NCBI RefSeq assembly: GCF_003337565.1
Contig: NZ_QPJL01000022.1
Span: 1-60,019, forward strand
Direction: 5' to 3'
DNA length: 60,019 bases
From: Paracoccus lutimaris
Lineage (GTDB): Bacteria; Pseudomonadota; Alphaproteobacteria; Rhodobacterales; Rhodobacteraceae
Positions 36,909 to 49,138 of the stretch are shown piece by piece. The position numbers were made by a program, and so were the translations under genes. A model generated the notes under the pieces. It was not told the origin of the DNA. It was given only the letters and a program-made list of their open reading frames with translations, and made no database searches. Every line of letters starts with the position of its first letter. The stretch's first letter is position 1.

Positions 36909-37828
36909 CCGAAACCCGCCCAGAAACCCGTGCGGGCTTTGCTGCCCTGATCGGCGAACCCAATGCCGGCAAATCCACGCTGCTGAACCAGATGGTCGGG
37001 GCCAAGGTCTCGATCGTCACGCATAAGGTGCAGACGACCCGCGCCCGCATCCGCGGCATCGCCATGCATGGCGACGCGCAGATCGTCTTTGTCGACACGC
37101 CCGGCATCTTTCGCCCGCGCCGCCGGCTGGACCGTTCCATGGTCAAGGCGGCATGGGGGGGGGCTGCGGATGCCGATGTCATCCTGTTCATGATCGAGGC
37201 CCATCGCGGGCTGACCGATGGCGCGCAGGCGATCATCGACCAGCTTCGCGAACATGCGGGAAAAACCCCGGTGGCGCTGGTCATCAACAAGATCGACCGC
37301 GTCAAGGCCGAGGCATTGCTGGCGCTGTCGCAGCAGGTCAATGCGGCGTTCGATTTCGCCACCACCTTCATGATCTCGGCCGAAAAGGGCTATGGCTGCG
37401 CCGACCTGATGGACTGGCTGGCCCGCGAGATGCCCGCAGGCCCCTGGCTTTACCCCGAGGATCAGGTCGCCGACCTGCCCATGCGCATGATCGCCGCCGA
37501 AATCACCCGCGAAAAGCTGACCCTGCGCCTGCACGAGGAAATCCCCTACCAGCTCACCGTGGAAACCGAGAAATGGGAGGAAAAGAAGGACGGCTCGGCC
37601 CGCGTCGACCAGATCGTCTATGTCGCCCGCCCCGGCCACAAGGGCATCGTCCTTGGCAAGGGCGGCGAGACGATCAAGGCCGTGGGTCAGGCCGCCCGCG
37701 CCGAGATGATGGAGTTCATGGGCCGTCCCGTGCATCTGTTCCTGCAGGTTAAGGTCCGCGAGAACTGGCAGGACGAGGCCGAGCGCTATAACGAGATCGG
37801 TCTGGATTTCCGCGACGGCGATGCCTGA
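36905..37828 (+). CDS. era: GTPase Era, 16S rRNA maturation factor
   Basis: A 307-residue GTPase that binds the 3' end of 16S rRNA during 30S assembly. G1 is [17 protein letters not shown]3 is DTPGIF, G4 is NKIDRVK, and the C-terminal KH domain contains [20 protein letters not shown]. The G-motif order and the spacing match the family. Translationally coupled to rnc. Confidence 0.97.
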   Translation: MTETRPETRAGFAALIGEPNAGKSTLLNQMVGAKVSIVTHKVQTTRARIRGIAMHGDAQIVFVDTPGIFRPRRRLDRSMVKAAWGGAADADVILFMIEAHRGLTDGAQAIIDQLREHAGKTPVALVINKIDRVKAEALLALSQQVNAAFDFATTFMISAEKGYGCADLMDWLAREMPAGPWLYPEDQVADLPMRMIAAEITREKLTLRLHEEIPYQLTVETEKWEEKKDGSARVDQIVYVARPGHKGIVLGKGGETIKAVGQAARAEMMEFMGRPVHLFLQVKVRENWQDEAERYNEIGLDFRDGDA

Positions 37829-37852
37829 GGCCCGATATGCTTGAGGCCCGCC

Positions 37853-38188
37853 ATGGCTGAAGCCCGCCTTGCGGCCGGCGTCTGGGTGGCGGCCTATCTG
37901 CGCCGCCTGATGCTGGCCGATATCCCCGCCTATGTCACCCGCCATGGCGACGACACGGCAGGCGCGGTGATGGTCAAATGCGCCACATTGGACGGCCGCG
38001 CCAGCCTGTGGACCCGGCAATGGGATCTGGACACCGACCAGCGCCTCTGGACCCGCCTGAACGAGGCGTCCGAGCGTGACATCGACGCCGAGATCGCCCG
38101 CGAGGCCGGCCGCGACCCCGATCTGTGGGTGATCGAGATCGAAAGCCGCGACGCCCGCACGCTGCTGGATCAGCCGGGTCTGGCCTAG
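37853..38188 (+). CDS. DUF1491 family protein
   Basis: A 111-residue soluble protein with the DUF1491 pattern: LAAGVWVAAYLRRLMLADIPAYV, GAVMVKCATLDGRASLWTR and DPDLWVIEIESRDARTLL. The family is restricted mostly to alphaproteobacteria, often found after era, and has no known function. The ATG at 37853 is the one that precedes the conserved part. Follows era by 24 bases. Confidence 0.88.
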   Translation: MAEARLAAGVWVAAYLRRLMLADIPAYVTRHGDDTAGAVMVKCATLDGRASLWTRQWDLDTDQRLWTRLNEASERDIDAEIAREAGRDPDLWVIEIESRDARTLLDQPGLA

Positions 38189-38232
38189 AGCTTGTTTGCC
38201 CGGCCGAAAGCCCTAAATCTTGTGGCTTTCCC

Positions 38233-40726
<2,494 letters not shown>

Positions 40727-40944
40727 TCGCGCGCTGGGCGAGTGACCGGCGCCGATCTCACGGCAGAGTGACGCGAACAGCACAGATTGTTGCAGCGATG
40801 CCGCGCATTGGGTGCAGTGTCGAGGCAAAAGGGTAACAAAACTTGCGGGGCGAGGGCTGCGGCTCTAGGTCTGTCGGCAAGTCAGATGCCCCCGAGTCGA
40901 TCTTGGTTTTCAGGCATCCCGCTCGATTACAGGAGTAGATCGTT

Positions 40945-41670
40945 ATGTCCGCACTGCGCTCGAAAGCCTTGGTTGCCGCGACGCTTTCCCTTGCCACCAC
41001 TGCGACCGCATTTGCCGGTGGCTATGCCGCGCCCGTCGTTGATCCGGTCGTTGCCCCGATCGTCGAGTCCGCACCGGCGGATTGGCAGGGTGGCTATGCC
41101 GGTCTGACGCTGGGCTATGCCTTCAACGGCGATGACGAGGTTGGCATCGACCAGCCGCCGCGCGGCTCTGGCGCCGGCACCCCGGACGAGCTGACGCTGA
41201 GCGGCGCGAATGCAGGCCTGCGCGTCGGCTATCGCTGGCAGCGCGACCGCTGGGTCTTTGGCCCGGAACTGGGCTATGAGGGCGGCGACATCAAGGACGA
41301 CTTCTCGACCGCCGGCTATGACGCCGAATCCAAGATCAAGAACGTCCTCGCCCTGCGCTTCAAGACCGGCTACGTGCTGAACAACGGCGTCATGCTCTAT
41401 GGCATCGTCGGTGCCGCCCGCGCCAAGATCGACTACAAAGTCGAGGGCGACGGCGAACATGGTGCGATCGACCTGAACGACGATTATTCGGAGAACGGCT
41501 ATATCGTCGGCTTCGGCGCCGAGAAAATGCTGACCGAGCGCCTGTCGCTGACCGGCGAATATGAATATGCCAACTTCGGCAAGAAGACCCTGTCCGACGA
41601 TGCCGATGTCGCGACCCGGGCCACGCCGAAATATCACAATGTGAAGGTCGGTCTGAACTTCAAGTTCTGA
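40945..41670 (+). CDS. Outer-membrane beta-barrel protein
   Basis: A 241-residue protein with signal peptide MSALRSKALVAATLSLATT-ATAFA and an eight-strand-type barrel ending in Phe (KVGLNFKF), the C-terminal signature for outer-membrane insertion. Strand-like pieces include GGYAGLTLGYAFNG, LRVGYRWQRDRWVFGPELGY and LSLTGEYEYANFG. It resembles the Omp25/OmpA-barrel type porin-family proteins of alphaproteobacteria. AGGAG precedes the ATG by nine bases. A strong terminator follows. Confidence 0.88.
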   Translation: MSALRSKALVAATLSLATTATAFAGGYAAPVVDPVVAPIVESAPADWQGGYAGLTLGYAFNGDDEVGIDQPPRGSGAGTPDELTLSGANAGLRVGYRWQRDRWVFGPELGYEGGDIKDDFSTAGYDAESKIKNVLALRFKTGYVLNNGVMLYGIVGAARAKIDYKVEGDGEHGAIDLNDDYSENGYIVGFGAEKMLTERLSLTGEYEYANFGKKTLSDDADVATRATPKYHNVKVGLNFKF

Positions 41671-41696
41671 TCCGGTCCGACAGCTGATCAGGAGGG

Positions 41697-41720
41697 GCCG
41701 CCGCAGGGCGGCACTTTTTT
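41697..41720 (+). terminator. Rho-independent terminator after the outer-membrane protein gene
   Basis: GCCGCC and GGCGGC form a 6-base stem with loop GCAG, followed by AC and six T. The T-run reaches the stop codon of the convergent Lrp-type regulator. Confidence 0.85.
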
Positions 41721-42193
41721 CATGCCGGGCTGAGCGGCCGGCCCTCAAAGATTGTCTCCATCGAAAAGACGCCGGTCACGCGTTCCAGATCCATGTCGGC
41801 GATCAGCTGCTTATACAGCGCGTCATAGCCGGCCATGCCCGGGATCACCGCCTTGGCCATGTAATCCCATTCGCCGCCGATGCGGTGGAACTCGGTGATC
41901 TGGGGCAACGCCTCGATCCGGGCGCGAAAGCGCCGCGCCCAGGCATCGTCGTGATGGCGGGTACGGATCATGATGAAGACCGTCAGCTGCAACCCCAAAG
42001 CATGCGCGTCGATATGGGCACGGCTGCCCCTGAGCACGCCCGCTTCCGTCAGCCGGTGCAGCCGCCGCCAGCAGGCATTCTGCGACAGTCCGACCCGCTC
42101 GGCCAGTTCGCGTTGAGACAGGCCGGCATCGCGTTGAAGCAATATCAGCAAGCGGTTGTCAATTTCATCGAAAGTTACAGATCTATCGTTCAT
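41720..42193 (-). CDS. Lrp/AsnC family transcriptional regulator
   Basis: A 157-residue regulator: an N-terminal helix-turn-helix (EIDNRLLILLQRDAGLSQRELAERVGLSQNACWRRLHRL, residues 9-46) and a C-terminal RAM ligand-binding domain (about 65-150). Such proteins sense amino acids and usually control their own gene and a divergent one. The start at 42193 is inside a perfect 10-base inverted repeat (42180-42208). The divergent neighbour is a class V aminotransferase, a likely target. Confidence 0.92.
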   Translation of the reverse strand: MNDRSVTFDEIDNRLLILLQRDAGLSQRELAERVGLSQNACWRRLHRLTEAGVLRGSRAHIDAHALGLQLTVFIMIRTRHHDDAWARRFRARIEALPQITEFHRIGGEWDYMAKAVIPGMAGYDALYKQLIADMDLERVTGVFSMETIFEGRPLSPA

Positions 42194-42208
42194 ATGACAC
42201 GATAGATC
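42180..42208. promoter_or_regulatory. Perfect 10-base inverted repeat over the Lrp-type gene start
   Basis: GATCTATCGT and ACGATAGATC flank nine bases, and the repeat covers the start codon of the Lrp-type regulator gene. Lrp-family proteins bind palindromic sites as dimers, so this is a good candidate autoregulatory operator; control of the divergent aminotransferase gene is also possible. Confidence 0.6.
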
Positions 42209-42284
42209 AGAATACATGATATGAAATAAGAGTGATTCTTCGCATTACTCGGGTCAAGATGGCGTCGAAATCATGAGGAATGCA

Positions 42285-43688
42285 ATGTCCCCCTTTGACA
42301 GCTATCTGACCCGGCTTGGCGCCGATCCCCTGCAGGCAATCCATCAGGGCATCATCGGCCGCGACGCGGTGATCGACGGCCCCTTCGGCCCCCGCCGGAT
42401 GATCTATGCCGATTACATCGCCTCGGGCCGGGCGCTGCGCCCGCTTGAGGAATGGGTGATGGAGCATGTCCTGCCCTGGTATGCCAACAGTCATACCGAG
42501 GCCAGCCATTGCGGCGGCACCATGACCCGGATGCGCCGCGCCGGGCGCGCCGCCATCGCCGGTTGCGTTGGTGCCGGGCCGGAACATGCGGTGATCTTTA
42601 CCGGGGCCGGGGCGACGGCGGGGATCAACCGGCTGGTGCATCTTCTGGGTGCGGGACCGGGCATGACCGTGCTGATCGGCCCCTATGAGCATCACTCCAA
42701 CATCCTGCCCTGGCGCGAAAGCGGTGCCGAGGTGATCGAGATTGCCGAGGCCGCGACCGGCGGCCCGGATCTGGACGCGCTGCAAGAGGCGCTGGACCGT
42801 GCCGGCGGGCCGGTGATCGGCAGTTTCTCGGCCGCCTCGAATGTCACCGGCACCTTGACCGACGTCGCGCGCGTCACCGCGATGCTGAAAACGGCGGGCG
42901 CAAAGGCGGTCTGGGACTATGCCGGCGGCGCGCCCTATCTGCCCATTGACATGGGGCTGGGCATGAATGCGGTGGTCACCTCGCCGCACAAGTTCATTGG
43001 CGGCCCCGGCGCCTCGGGCGTGATGATCCTGCGCCGCGATGCGGTGGTGGTGACGCGGCCCAGCCTGCCCGGCGGCGGCACGGTGCGCTTTGTCTCGCCC
43101 TCAGGCCACGACTATTCGCTGTCGCTGGAGGCCCGGGAAGAGGGCGGCACCCCGAATGTCGTCGGCGATATCCGCGCCGCGCTGGTGTTTCTGACCAAAT
43201 CCGCCATCGGCCAGGCGGAAATCGACGCCCGCAATGCGGAATGGCTGGCCATGGGGATGGCGCGGCTGCGCAACCATCCCGGGGTCGTGCTTCTGGGAAA
43301 TCTGGATGCGGCGCGGCTGCCGTTTTTCAGCTTCCGCATCCGCGACGGGCGGGGCGGTTTCATCCATCAGCAGCTGGCGACGCGGATGCTATCAGATCTT
43401 TACGGGCTTCAGGCGCGGGGCGGTTGCGCCTGCGCCGGACCCTATGTCCATCAGCTTCTGGGCCTGTCGCCCGCCGAATCCCAACGCCTGCGCGCCGCCA
43501 TTCTGGCCGGCGAGGAAATCGAGAAACCCGGATTCGTGCGGCTGAACCTGTGCTGGGCGGCCCCCCGTGACGAGGTGCAGGAGATCCTTGATGCCATCTG
43601 CGATCTGGCCGAGCACGGCCCGGCGCATCTTGAACAGTATCAGTGCGATACGGCCACGGCGATCTTTACCCCCATCGCCGCCGAGTGA
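42285..43688 (+). CDS. Class V aminotransferase / cysteine desulfurase-like PLP enzyme
   Basis: A 467-residue PLP enzyme of the NifS/Csd-like fold. The PLP Lys is in VTSPHKFIGGPGASG (near residue 234); ANSHTEASHCGGTMTRMRR and EHHSNILPWRESGAEV are the cofactor and substrate loops; a Cys-rich loop ARGGCACAGPY (near 380) may be the sulfur-accepting region. Whether it acts on cysteine, selenocysteine or another amino acid cannot be decided. The ATG at 42285 is chosen because AGGA sits just upstream; an ATG at 42273 is possible. Probably controlled by the divergent Lrp-type regulator. Confidence 0.85.
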   Translation: MSPFDSYLTRLGADPLQAIHQGIIGRDAVIDGPFGPRRMIYADYIASGRALRPLEEWVMEHVLPWYANSHTEASHCGGTMTRMRRAGRAAIAGCVGAGPEHAVIFTGAGATAGINRLVHLLGAGPGMTVLIGPYEHHSNILPWRESGAEVIEIAEAATGGPDLDALQEALDRAGGPVIGSFSAASNVTGTLTDVARVTAMLKTAGAKAVWDYAGGAPYLPIDMGLGMNAVVTSPHKFIGGPGASGVMILRRDAVVVTRPSLPGGGTVRFVSPSGHDYSLSLEAREEGGTPNVVGDIRAALVFLTKSAIGQAEIDARNAEWLAMGMARLRNHPGVVLLGNLDAARLPFFSFRIRDGRGGFIHQQLATRMLSDLYGLQARGGCACAGPYVHQLLGLSPAESQRLRAAILAGEEIEKPGFVRLNLCWAAPRDEVQEILDAICDLAEHGPAHLEQYQCDTATAIFTPIAAE

Positions 43689-44393
43689 TCAGACGCCCGG
43701 CGCGGGCGCCTCGCTCCGGTGGGCGGCGATATATTCGCGCACCAGCCCTACCCGGCGCGGGCGAAAGCTGGTGCCGCCCGGCCGCATCGCCCGGATGCGC
43801 GGGACGTGAAAGAGGCGGAAATCCCCGCGCAGCCGGCAATGCGCCAGCAACATGATGTGATTGTCGCCATAGCTCAGGCCCAGCGGCCAGATCTCGCGCG
43901 TGGTCGCGGCGTCCTTCATGTCCAGATAATCGATGATCAGGCTTTGCTCGTCCCAAAGCGCCTGCCGCAGCAGCGTCATATCGACCTGCGGGCTGGGCAG
44001 TTCGGCGACGGGACGAAACAGCCGCATGATACTGTGCATGGCGTGGCGGCCCTGCGACTCGGGCAGGGTGGCGACGATGCGGGCCATGGCCTCTTCGCCG
44101 GCGCGGGTCAGTTCGCGGTCGCCAATGCTGCGCAGGGACGAGATCGCCAGCAGCAGCGCCTCGATCTCAAGGCGCGAAAAGCTTTGCGGCGGCAGGGCCG
44201 GGTCCTCGGTCAGGGAATAGCCCACGCCCGCCTCGCCATCGATCAGCGCGCCGCCCGCGCGCAATGTGGCGATGTCGCGGTAAAGCTGGCGGGCCGAGAC
44301 GCCGGTTTCCGCGGCAAGCCGCCCGGCCGTGACCGGCGCCGGCAGTCGGCGCAGCGTATCCATCAGGCGCATCAGCCGGTCAGTGCGGGACAT
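43689..44393 (-). CDS. YafY-type HTH/WYL-domain transcriptional regulator
   Basis: A 234-residue regulator with an N-terminal DeoR-like winged helix (SRTDRLMRLMDTLRRLPAPVT, ETGVSARQLYRDIATLRAGG) and a C-terminal WYL domain (about 135-225, with LIIDYLDMKDAATTREIWPLGLSYGDNH). The family senses small ligands or nucleic acid. Its stop abuts the convergent aminotransferase stop with no spacing; it is divergent from a GST gene across 62 bases, an arrangement common for YafY-type regulators and their target. Confidence 0.9.
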   Translation of the reverse strand: MSRTDRLMRLMDTLRRLPAPVTAGRLAAETGVSARQLYRDIATLRAGGALIDGEAGVGYSLTEDPALPPQSFSRLEIEALLLAISSLRSIGDRELTRAGEEAMARIVATLPESQGRHAMHSIMRLFRPVAELPSPQVDMTLLRQALWDEQSLIIDYLDMKDAATTREIWPLGLSYGDNHIMLLAHCRLRGDFRLFHVPRIRAMRPGGTSFRPRRVGLVREYIAAHRSEAPAPGV

Positions 44394-44455
44394 GCTGTCA
44401 CCTTCTGTCAGGATTACAGGCCTATACCTGCCCCGTCAGAACACAGGAGTCCACC

Positions 44456-45043
44456 ATGCTGACCTTTTATCACGCGCCCAATTCCCGTTCGACCTCGGTC
44501 AAGGTGCTGCTCCACGAGCTGGGCGTCGCTGATCAGGTCAAGACGGTCACCGTGAACATTCCGCGTCAGGATGGAAGCGGCGCGCGCGATCCGGCCAACC
44601 CCCACCCCGAGGGCAAGGTGCCCTATCTGACCGATGGCACCGATCACGTCCGGGAACGCGCGGCGATCATCCTGTATCTGACCGACCGCTTTCCCGCAGC
44701 CGGTCTGGGCCGCCCGGTCGGCGATCCGCAGCGCGGCGCATATCTGTCCTGGCTGTTCTGGTATCAGGGCGTGTTCGAGCCGGTGGCGATCCTGAGCTGG
44801 ACCGGGCTGAGCCATCCGGCATTCACCGCATCCTGGCGCGACTATGACACCGCCATCCAGCGTCTCGATGAGGTGCTGACCCAGCAGCCCTATCTGCTGG
44901 GCAAGGAATTCAGCGCCGCCGATCTGCTGTGTTCCGGCCCCTTTGCCTGGTTCGGCGACCAGATGCCGGCAACGCCCGCGATCCTTGACTGGGTCGCGCG
45001 CTGTCAGGACCGCGAGGCGGTGCGGCTGGTCGCCGAGCGCTGA
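44456..45043 (+). CDS. Glutathione S-transferase family protein
   Basis: A 195-residue GST: thioredoxin-fold N-terminal domain (MLTFYHAPNSRSTSVKVLLHELG, with HPEGKVPYLTDGTDHVRERAAIILYL carrying the Pro and glutathione-binding motif) and helical C-terminal domain (LGKEFSAADLLCSGPFAWF). Conjugates or reduces small electrophiles using glutathione; specific substrate unknown. Likely regulated by the divergent WYL protein. Its 3' end overlaps the convergent EamA gene by 40 bases. Confidence 0.9.
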   Translation: MLTFYHAPNSRSTSVKVLLHELGVADQVKTVTVNIPRQDGSGARDPANPHPEGKVPYLTDGTDHVRERAAIILYLTDRFPAAGLGRPVGDPQRGAYLSWLFWYQGVFEPVAILSWTGLSHPAFTASWRDYDTAIQRLDEVLTQQPYLLGKEFSAADLLCSGPFAWFGDQMPATPAILDWVARCQDREAVRLVAER

Positions 45044-45921
45044 TCCTCTTCGGGCGCGGGGATGCGGGCCATCTGCACGGCCAGGATCCCTGCCGCCACG
45101 ATCAGCGCCCCGATCACGTCCGAGGCACCAAAGCGTTCGCCCAGCAGCATGGCGGCAATGGCGACGCCAAAGATCGGCGACAGAAAGTGAAAGGTCGCGG
45201 CGCGCACGGCGCCGATGCGATTGACCAGCAGAAACCACAGCCATGTCGCGCCGATCCCCGGCGCCAGCACCGTATAGGCAAAGGCCAGCAGCAGCTGCGG
45301 GCTCCAGTCCACGGAGCGGCCCCATTCCATCGCTGCGGCGGGCAGGATCAGCGCCAGCGCGCCGACGGCCATTTGCAGGCCCACGATCATCATCATGTTG
45401 CGGCTGCCGCCCGCGCCGCGCGCGGCCAGCGTCGCAAAGGTCAGCGCAACCACCCCCAGCGTACACAGGACCAGCCCCGGAATGCTGAGCCCATGTTGCA
45501 GCCGCACCCCCATGATCAGCGCCACGCCCAGAACGCCGGCGATCAGGCCGCCGACGGCCAGCGGACGCAGTTTCTCGCCATAGATCGCCCAGCCCAGAAA
45601 GGCCACGGCCAGCGGCATGACCGAGGCGATGATCGCCGCGGCCGAGGCCTCGACATATTGCATCGCCATCCAGTTGAGGCCCAGATACAGCGCGTTCTGG
45701 CACAGGCCGAATATGACGACCGTGCGCCATTCCGCCCGGCTGAGATGCCAGCTTTGGCCCATGGCCCGCGCCAGCGCCACCGCCACCACGGCAGACAGCG
45801 CGAAACGGATGACCAGCGCCGTCAGGGGCGGCGCCGCCAGCACGATCATGCGCGTCGTGGTAAAGGCCGAGGCCCACATGAGCGCAAAGCCCAGCCCCAT
45901 CAGAACGGCTTTGAAATCCAT
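45004..45921 (-). CDS. EamA/DMT-superfamily transporter
   Basis: A 305-residue inner-membrane protein with about ten helices in two EamA repeats (MDFKAVLMGLGFALMWASAF at the start; VMPLAVAFLGWAIYGEKLRP and ATFHFLSPIFGVAIAAMLLG as the repeat ends). Substrate unknown. The ATG at 45921 begins the first helix; the frame is open further upstream but the extra 56 residues are Arg/Pro-rich and not membrane-like. Its Ser/Arg-rich tail overlaps the GST gene. Confidence 0.87.
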   Translation of the reverse strand: MDFKAVLMGLGFALMWASAFTTTRMIVLAAPPLTALVIRFALSAVVAVALARAMGQSWHLSRAEWRTVVIFGLCQNALYLGLNWMAMQYVEASAAAIIASVMPLAVAFLGWAIYGEKLRPLAVGGLIAGVLGVALIMGVRLQHGLSIPGLVLCTLGVVALTFATLAARGAGGSRNMMMIVGLQMAVGALALILPAAAMEWGRSVDWSPQLLLAFAYTVLAPGIGATWLWFLLVNRIGAVRAATFHFLSPIFGVAIAAMLLGERFGASDVIGALIVAAGILAVQMARIPAPEEDQRSATSRTASRS

Positions 45922-46059
45922 GCGCGGTCCCCTGCTTGCCCCGAAAGGGCTAACAGATGAGGGGGCGGGTGCAAGGGGGGCGGGTCGGCTTTGTCGCCAT
46001 CCGGCCCGAAATGCCGGCGGCCGGGGCGGGCGACGCGACCGACAATGCCGCACATGCAA

Positions 46060-46085
46060 GGGGCCGCGCATCGCTGCGCGGCCCC
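46060..46085 (-). terminator. GC-rich hairpin downstream of the HU gene
   Basis: GGGGCCGCGCA pairs perfectly with TGCGCGGCCCC around a 4-base loop, 24 bases after the HU-type gene stop on the minus strand. The following TTGCATG has only a short T-run, so it may work as a weak or bidirectional terminator. Confidence 0.5.
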
Positions 46086-46108
46086 TCATGAAGAATGGTC
46101 GCCAGAGA

Positions 46109-46414
46109 TCAGGCGTTCACGCTGTCCTTCAGCGCCTTGGCGATGGTGACCTTGACCACCTTGTCGGCGGGCTTCGTCATCATCTCTTGCGTCTGCGGGT
46201 TGCGGACCTGACGTTCGGGGCGCGCACGGCAAGCAACTTTGCCGATACCCGGCAGCGTGACAGCGCCACCTTCAGCGACGGTCTTCGAAACGATCGCCGA
46301 CAGCGCGTCCAGCGCGGCGTTGGCGGTTTTCTTGTCGCTGCCCATCTCTTCGGCCAGCGTGGCCACGAGCTGGGTCTTGGTCATCGGTTTGGAAGCGGCC
46401 TGAGCCATATTCAT
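46109..46414 (-). CDS. HU-family DNA-binding protein
   Basis: A 101-residue nucleoid protein: MTKTQLVATLAEEMGSDKKT-ANAALDAL helical dimer part, GGAVTLPGIGKVACRARPER leading into the DNA-grasping arm, then RNPQTQEMM and a C-terminal helix. The arm keeps the conserved RNP turn. Two in-frame ATGs two codons apart (46414, 46408) follow AGGAG; I use the first. HU proteins bend and compact DNA as dimers. Confidence 0.92.
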   Translation of the reverse strand: MNMAQAASKPMTKTQLVATLAEEMGSDKKTANAALDALSAIVSKTVAEGGAVTLPGIGKVACRARPERQVRNPQTQEMMTKPADKVVKVTIAKALKDSVNA

Positions 46415-46571
46415 TGTCTCCTCGTTGTTCCCCGTTCGGGAAATTTTCGGACGCCACCTTGGCGGCATGCAAGCCGCTACACAAGCTTTTTGCGCATAGT
46501 TCAAGCTTTTTCCTTTGTTTTCGCCTATCCGACGCAACGAAAACGGCAGAAAAGTGCTGTTCAGCGCCAAA

Positions 46572-48053
46572 TCAGAGGAAAGCGGTCTCGTTAAACGACC
46601 TGAGCTTGCGCGAATGGATGCGTTCCAGAGGCGTCGCGCGCAGCTTCTCCATGGCGCGAATCCCGATCAAAAGATGGTTCGCGACCTGCGTGCGATAGAA
46701 ATCCGTGGCCATGCCGGGCAGCTTCAATTCGCCATGCAGCGGCTTGTCGCTGACGCAAAGCAGGGTGCCGTAAGGCACGCGAAAACGAAAGCCGTTGGCG
46801 GCGATGGTGGCGCTTTCCATGTCCAGCGCGACGGCGCGCGACTGCGACAGGCGCTGCACCGGGCCGGACTGGTCGCGCAACTCCCAGTTGCGGTTGTCGA
46901 TGGTGGCGACGGTGCCGGTGCGCATGATCCGCTTCAGCTCATAGCCGTCCAGCTGCGTGACCTCGGCCACCGCATCTTGCAGCGCGACCTGCACCTCGGC
47001 CAAAGCCGGGATCGGCACCCAAAGCGGCAGGTCGTCGTCCAGAACGTGATCCTCGCGCAGGTAGGCATGGGCCAGCACGAAATCGCCAAGGGACTGGCTG
47101 TTGCGCAGGCCCGCGCAATGGCCGACCATCAGCCAGGCATGCGGGCGCAGGACGGCGATATGGTCGGTCGCGGTCTTGGCGTTCGAGGGGCCGACGCCGA
47201 TATTGACCAGCGTGATGCCATCGCCATCCGGCCGCTTGAGGTGATAGGTCGGCATCTGGGGCATCTTGCCGCCATGGGCAATCGCCCCGTCGGCGGTGGT
47301 GATGACCTGATTTCCGGGCGCCACGAATTCGGTATAGCCGGAATTCGGATCGGCCAGGGCCCGGCGGGCAAAGCCCTCGAATTCGTCGACATAGAACTGG
47401 TAGTTGGTGAACAGGACGAAATTCTGGAAATGCTCGGGCAGGGTCGCGGTGTAATGGCTCAGCCGCGCCAGCGAATAATCCACGCGCTGCGCGGTAAAGG
47501 GCGCCAGCGGATGGCTGCCATCGGGGTTCGGCCCGGCGGTCCCGTTCACGATATCGTCGTTCATCGTGTTCAGGTCCGGCACGTCAAAGACGTCACGTAA
47601 CGAATACGCCAGCACGCCCTCTTGCGGGACGTTCAGGTCGCTTTGGGTCGCCACGGCGAAATGCACCGGCATCGGCGTGTCACTGTCGCCGACCGAGACC
47701 GAAACCCCGTGATTCTTCATCACCAGCGCGATCTGTTCGGTCAGGTAGCCGCGAAACAGATCCGGCCGGGTGATCGAGCTGGCATAGGTCCCCGGCACCG
47801 AGACATGGCCGAAGGACAGCCGCGAATCCGTCTTTGTATGCACGGGAATATTGATCCGCAGCTCGGGGTAAAAGGCGCGATAGCGGGCCTCGGGGGGCCT
47901 GCCCTCCAGCGTTGCGACAAAATGATCCAGCAGATATCGCGAGGAACGTTCGTATAGCTCATTCAGCCGCGCGACGGCGGCGGCGGGATCGTCGAAAAAG
48001 ACGCGCTCGGCGGGTTCCGGGGTTTCAATGGGCAAGGTCCGGTTGTCGATCAT
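46572..48053 (-). CDS. amn: AMP nucleosidase
   Basis: A 493-residue enzyme that hydrolyses AMP to adenine and ribose 5-phosphate. The N-terminal regulatory part (about 1-170) has YRAFYPELRINIPVHTKTDSR; the catalytic phosphorylase-like part contains TLVNIGVGPSNAKTATDHI, LRPHAWLMVGHCAGLRNSQ, VALDMESATIAANGFRFRVP and LLCVSDKPLHGELKLPG. Length is normal for Amn. The start at 48053 is where homology begins. Divergent from the luciferase-like gene. Confidence 0.95.
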   Translation of the reverse strand: MIDNRTLPIETPEPAERVFFDDPAAAVARLNELYERSSRYLLDHFVATLEGRPPEARYRAFYPELRINIPVHTKTDSRLSFGHVSVPGTYASSITRPDLFRGYLTEQIALVMKNHGVSVSVGDSDTPMPVHFAVATQSDLNVPQEGVLAYSLRDVFDVPDLNTMNDDIVNGTAGPNPDGSHPLAPFTAQRVDYSLARLSHYTATLPEHFQNFVLFTNYQFYVDEFEGFARRALADPNSGYTEFVAPGNQVITTADGAIAHGGKMPQMPTYHLKRPDGDGITLVNIGVGPSNAKTATDHIAVLRPHAWLMVGHCAGLRNSQSLGDFVLAHAYLREDHVLDDDLPLWVPIPALAEVQVALQDAVAEVTQLDGYELKRIMRTGTVATIDNRNWELRDQSGPVQRLSQSRAVALDMESATIAANGFRFRVPYGTLLCVSDKPLHGELKLPGMATDFYRTQVANHLLIGIRAMEKLRATPLERIHSRKLRSFNETAFL

Positions 48054-48145
48054 GATGCGCGTTCTCCAGTTTCGCAGGACTGTGCCAGCGCCGGCGCGGG
48101 GTGGCAAGCCGGTCACGGGCCACCTATCTGTGCGATGAAGGAGCA

Positions 48146-49138
48146 ATGCCCATGCAGTTTTCCATTCTTGATCTGGCGGTCGTCGCCGAGGGCTCGGATG
48201 CCCGTCAGGCCATCGCCAATTCCGTTTCGCTGGCCCAGGCCGCCGAGGGCTGGGGCTATCACCGTTTCTGGCTGGCCGAGCATCACAACATGCCCGGCAT
48301 CGCCAGCGCCGCGACCTCGGTGCTGATCAACCACGTTGCCGGCCATACCAGCACGATCCGCGTCGGCGCCGGCGGCGTCATGCTGCCCAATCACGCGCCC
48401 TTGGCCATTGCCGAGCAGTTCGGCACCTTGGCCACCATCCATGGCGACCGCATCGATCTGGGGCTGGGCCGCGCGCCGGGCGGCGACGGCGCGGTCATGC
48501 ATGCGCTGCGCCGGTCGATGCAGCGCAATGACGATTTTCCGAACGATGTCGTCGAACTGCTGCGCTATCTTGGCCCCGCGCAGCCCGGCAATCCGGTCGC
48601 CGCGCATCCAGGGCAAGGCACCAATGTGCCGGTCTGGATCCTTGGCTCGTCGCTCTATGGCGCCAGCCTCGCCGCCGCGCTTGGCCTGCCCTATGCCTTT
48701 GCCAGCCATTTCGCCCCCGGCGATCTGGACGAGGCGCTGCGGCTTTACCGCTCACGCTTCCAGCCCACCGAATTTGGCGACAAGCCGCGCTTCATGCTGG
48801 CGGTGAACGTCATCGCCGCCGATACCGATGCCGAGGCGCAGCGCCTGCGCACCAGCCAGCAGATCAGCTTTGCCCGGCTGCGGCTGGGCACGCCCGGCCT
48901 GTTGCCGGCGCCGGTCGATGATGTTCTGGACGCGGTGCCGGTGCGCATCCTGCCGACGGTCAACGCGGCCCTTGCGGTCAGCGCGGTGGGCACGCCCGAC
49001 ACCGTCGCGGCGGAACTTGACCGGCTGATCGCCCGCTATCAGCCCGATGAGCTGATCCTTGTCGGCAATATCTACGACCCCGAGGCGCGGATGCGGTCAT
49101 TCGCCATGGCCGCCGAGATCCTGCGGGGCCGGACATGA
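48146..49138 (+). CDS. LLM-class flavin-dependent oxidoreductase (luciferase-like)
   Basis: A 330-residue TIM-barrel flavin enzyme of the bacterial luciferase-like family (MsnO8-type). Typical pieces: [70 protein letters not shown] and [20 protein letters not shown]. Substrate unknown. GGAG precedes the ATG by four bases. Its stop overlaps the next gene by ATGA. Confidence 0.9.
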   Translation: MPMQFSILDLAVVAEGSDARQAIANSVSLAQAAEGWGYHRFWLAEHHNMPGIASAATSVLINHVAGHTSTIRVGAGGVMLPNHAPLAIAEQFGTLATIHGDRIDLGLGRAPGGDGAVMHALRRSMQRNDDFPNDVVELLRYLGPAQPGNPVAAHPGQGTNVPVWILGSSLYGASLAAALGLPYAFASHFAPGDLDEALRLYRSRFQPTEFGDKPRFMLAVNVIAADTDAEAQRLRTSQQISFARLRLGTPGLLPAPVDDVLDAVPVRILPTVNAALAVSAVGTPDTVAAELDRLIARYQPDELILVGNIYDPEARMRSFAMAAEILRGRT

